DNA from: an uncultured Clostridia bacterium
Lineage (GTDB): Bacteria > Bacillota > Clostridia > Christensenellales > Borkfalkiaceae
Assembly: GCA_934254755.1 (NCBI GenBank)
Contig: CAKQMM010000069.1
Coordinates: 1-6,384, forward strand
Length of the DNA: 6,384 nt
Direction: 5' to 3'
Shown: piece after piece, positions 5,401-6,384 of the stretch
Numbering within the stretch: the stretch's first letter is position 1
Layout of the letters: the number at the start of each line of letters is the position of its first letter
Notes under the pieces: model-generated
The model's input: the letters and a program-made list of their open reading frames with translations, nothing else
What the model was told of the DNA's origin: nothing
Database searches by the model: none
Program-made: the position numbers and the translations under genes

Positions 5401-5626
5401 TAAAATTCAGACGATGCGCAAAGAAGCGGGCTTTGAAGTAACCGACAGAATCAAGGTTTACTTTAAAGCTTGCGGCAACGCCGAAAAGGTGTTTGAAAGC
5501 CGTGGCGACGAGCTTAAAAAGAGCGTGCTCGCCGTCGAACTTATCCCCGCTACGAGCGTTTCGGGTTACGCAAAAACTTGGAAGGTCGGCGACGAAGAAG
5601 TGACGATAGGCGTCGAAAAGGTTTAA
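2495..5626 (+). CDS. ileS: Isoleucyl-tRNA synthetase, class-2 (eukaryote-like) form
   Basis: This complete 1043-residue enzyme charges tRNA-Ile with isoleucine in the cytoplasm using ATP. The Rossmann catalytic core carries HIGH at 55-58 and KMSKH at 592-596. The inserted CP1 editing domain has WTTTPWTLPSN (222-232) and GTGIVHNAPAFGEDD (315-329), whose last Asp is the family's editing residue that clears mischarged valine. Cysteine pairs suggest metal sites at 182/185, 392/395, 464/467 and 503/505. Further core motifs are WFDSGS (519-524) and DQTRGWFYTLL (554-564), and the anticodon-binding helical domain contains NWYVRRGRERYWG (718-730). The KMSKHLGN form, the length and the absence of the C-terminal zinc finger of type-1 bacterial IleRS place it in IleRS2, a group generally less sensitive to mupirocin (family knowledge). 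ATG at 2495 follows AAGGAG (2484-2489) with a 5-base spacer. The upstream T-box regulates it. The methyltransferase gene begins one base after its stop. Confidence 0.98.
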   Translation: MYKKVDTNLNFLEREKEIIKFWEDNHVFEESVKKNEGHPEFCFYDGPPTANGKPHIGHVLTRVIKDIIPRYQTMKGKHVLRKAGWDTHGLPVELEIEKKLGLDGKQDIEKYGIEPFIKQCKESVFKYTSEWKEMSDRLGYWCDMDNPYVTYHDDYIESEWWALKQIWEKGLLYKGYKIVPYCPRCGTALSSHEVAQGYKDVTEKSVYVNFKVKGEDKYFLAWTTTPWTLPSNVALCVNAKAEYAEIKAEDGKVYILAKALVDKLFENYEVLSVKTGKDYEYTEYEPLFDFARAALEPNKKAYIVICDDYVTLDDGTGIVHNAPAFGEDDSRVCKKYDIAFINLVDARGKMTEECGKYRGLFVKDADKVIIEDLIAEGKMFKVQEFTHSYPFCWRCNTPLIYYARSSWFIKTTAVKDRLIAANNSVNWMPETIKTGRMGNFLENVIDWGLSRERYWGTPLPVWTCDKCGKVHVMGSRKELRDLCGLKEDIELHRPYIDEPTFKCECGGTMRRVKDVIDCWFDSGSMPFAQLHYPFENKELFNKLFPADFISEAIDQTRGWFYTLLVISTILFDKAPFKNCIVLGHVNDKNGIKMSKHLGNVVDPWTVLDKQGADAVRWYFYTGSAPWLPSRFYPEAVSEAQRKFMGTVWNAYAFFVLYAEIDKYDPADYDINKCKLSLMDKWILSKLNTLIKDVDEGLNEYKIFETSRELQAFADDLSNWYVRRGRERYWGKDMTDDKAAAYTTLYTVLLTLAKLSAPYVPFMAESMYQNLVPAFYKDAPKSVHLCSFPVADEKMIDKELEDDMSVVSEIVVLGRAARNSANVKNRQPLSKLYVTTERKVDLNGEMLDIAKDELNVKSVEFIKDADKFVSYSIKPQLKTLGPKYGAKLNLIREFLQNADANEIVKTVKAGGVYKTTLGGGEVEFALDDLLITNNSLHGYVSASENGMTVALDTEITPELLLEGVEREITSKIQTMRKEAGFEVTDRIKVYFKACGNAEKVFESRGDELKKSVLAVELIPATSVSGYAKTWKVGDEEVTIGVEKV

Positions 5627-5627
5627 A

Positions 5628-6384
5628 ATGCTTGTTGCCGATAAATGGAAAGATTACCGCGTTATCGCTACCGGCGACGGGTATAAACTCGAGGACTGGA
5701 AGGGCGTAAAACTTTTGCGCCCCGACCCGCAGGTTATATGGCCGCCCCATATCGATATGGCGGGGTATAAAGGGCTTAACGCCAGATATTCGCGCAGCGC
5801 GACGGGCGGCGGCAAGTGGGAAGTTTTAAAAAAATATCCCGACGAATGGGTCATATCTTACGGCGAGCTTAAATTTTTAATCAAGCCCATGGGTTTTAAG
5901 CACACGGGGCTGTTTCCCGAACAAGCCGTCAACTGGGATAAAATGTCCGAACTTATCCGCGGCGCGGGGCGAGAGATAAACGTGCTTAATTTGTTTGCGT
6001 ATACGGGCGGGGCGACGGTTGCCTGCTTAAAAGCGGGCGCAAAAGTCTGCCACGTGGACGCGGCTAAAGGCATGGTCGAGCGCGCGGGCGAAAATTGCAG
6101 GCTTACGGGAGTCGGCGAGGGTAAAGTTAGGTTTATAATCGACGACTGCTTAAAGTTTGTTAAGCGCGAAATAAAGCGCGGCAAAAAGTACGACGCTATA
6201 ATTATGGACCCGCCGAGTTTCGGCAGAGGCCCGAACGGCGAAACGTGGAAGATAGAAAACGAACTTTTCGGTTTGGTTAAAACGTGCGTGGAAGTGCTGT
6301 CCGATAACCCCTTGTTTTTCCTTATAAACAGTTATACGACGGGGCTTCAGCCGCAAGTCATAAAAAACATACTTACGCTTAATT
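5628..6384 (+). CDS. Class I SAM-dependent RNA methyltransferase, RlmI-like (cut by window edge)
   Basis: The frame opens with ATG at 5628 and runs 252 codons to the edge without a stop. SAM-binding motif I is LNLFAYTGG (120-128), the acidic ribose-binding residue is probably D144 in 'VCHVDAAKG', motif III is near DDC (172-174), and the catalytic-type motif IV is DPPSFGRG (194-201). 'NLFAYTGG' and 'MDPPSF' are typical of the COG1092 RlmI-like family, which methylates 23S rRNA cytosine C5 in E. coli. In E. coli RlmI an N-terminal PUA domain precedes the methyltransferase; only about 110 residues lie before motif I here and I see no clear PUA domain, so the target RNA is uncertain. Only one base separates the ileS stop from this ATG, and AAAAGG in the ileS tail serves as ribosome binding site, so the two genes are probably co-transcribed and coupled under T-box control. 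Confidence 0.9.
   Translation, partial: MLVADKWKDYRVIATGDGYKLEDWKGVKLLRPDPQVIWPPHIDMAGYKGLNARYSRSATGGGKWEVLKKYPDEWVISYGELKFLIKPMGFKHTGLFPEQAVNWDKMSELIRGAGREINVLNLFAYTGGATVACLKAGAKVCHVDAAKGMVERAGENCRLTGVGEGKVRFIIDDCLKFVKREIKRGKKYDAIIMDPPSFGRGPNGETWKIENELFGLVKTCVEVLSDNPLFFLINSYTTGLQPQVIKNILTLN

Noticed and set aside
5858..6184. 108-aa minus-strand ORF
   Set aside because: Antisense shadow of the methyltransferase, whose SAM motifs are clear on the plus strand.

Overview
The window looks like a chromosomal housekeeping region of a Gram-positive, probably clostridial member of the Bacillota, likely an uncultured, moderate-GC lineage. The evidence is the large SRP RNA with an Alu domain (the Bacillus/Clostridia form), a T-box leader in front of ileS, a yggS(ylmE)-sepF pair as in the Gram-positive division cluster, strong AGGAG-type ribosome binding sites, and an IleRS of the long class-2 type. 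The lineage call is inference; no 16S or other marker is present.

Layout. On the minus strand at the left edge is the first 58 codons of an ABC-transporter ATPase (1-175). Then come about 650 bases without a gene (176-825), rich in short inverted and tandem repeats, including a widely dispersed hairpin/CCTACG element, the element behind the spurious 'HSERSEESR' peptides, a perfect 12-bp hairpin that could end the sepF transcript, and a heptad array. Next, on the minus strand, is yggS followed in the same frame, 3 bases after its stop, by a short TTG-started sepF (826-1722). Upstream of that, also minus strand, is the SRP RNA gene (about 1799-2072) with its own promoter, a self-made terminator from its terminal helix plus U-tract, and a second GC-rich hairpin behind it.

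An AT-rich 75-base gap (2073-2147) separates two divergent promoters. On the plus strand, a near-consensus promoter (TTTACA-17-TAAAAT) reads into an isoleucine T-box riboswitch (about 2182-2412) with mutually exclusive antiterminator and terminator. It is followed by a second hairpin/CCTACG element, a second heptad array that runs into the Shine-Dalgarno sequence, the complete ileS (1043 aa, class-2 IleRS), and one base later a class I SAM-dependent RNA methyltransferase of the RlmI-like family, cut by the right edge.

How it works together: most of the window serves translation and membrane protein targeting (SRP RNA, IleRS, probable rRNA methyltransferase), with a small division/PLP-homeostasis operon (yggS-sepF) pointing the other way. 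ileS and the methyltransferase are probably one operon controlled by uncharged tRNA-Ile. I do not see a new defence, mobile or biosynthetic system. The items most worth checking are the short SepF without its membrane helix, the heptad arrays that have become part of two gene boundaries, the hairpin family, and the AU-only closing stem of the SRP RNA tetraloop.
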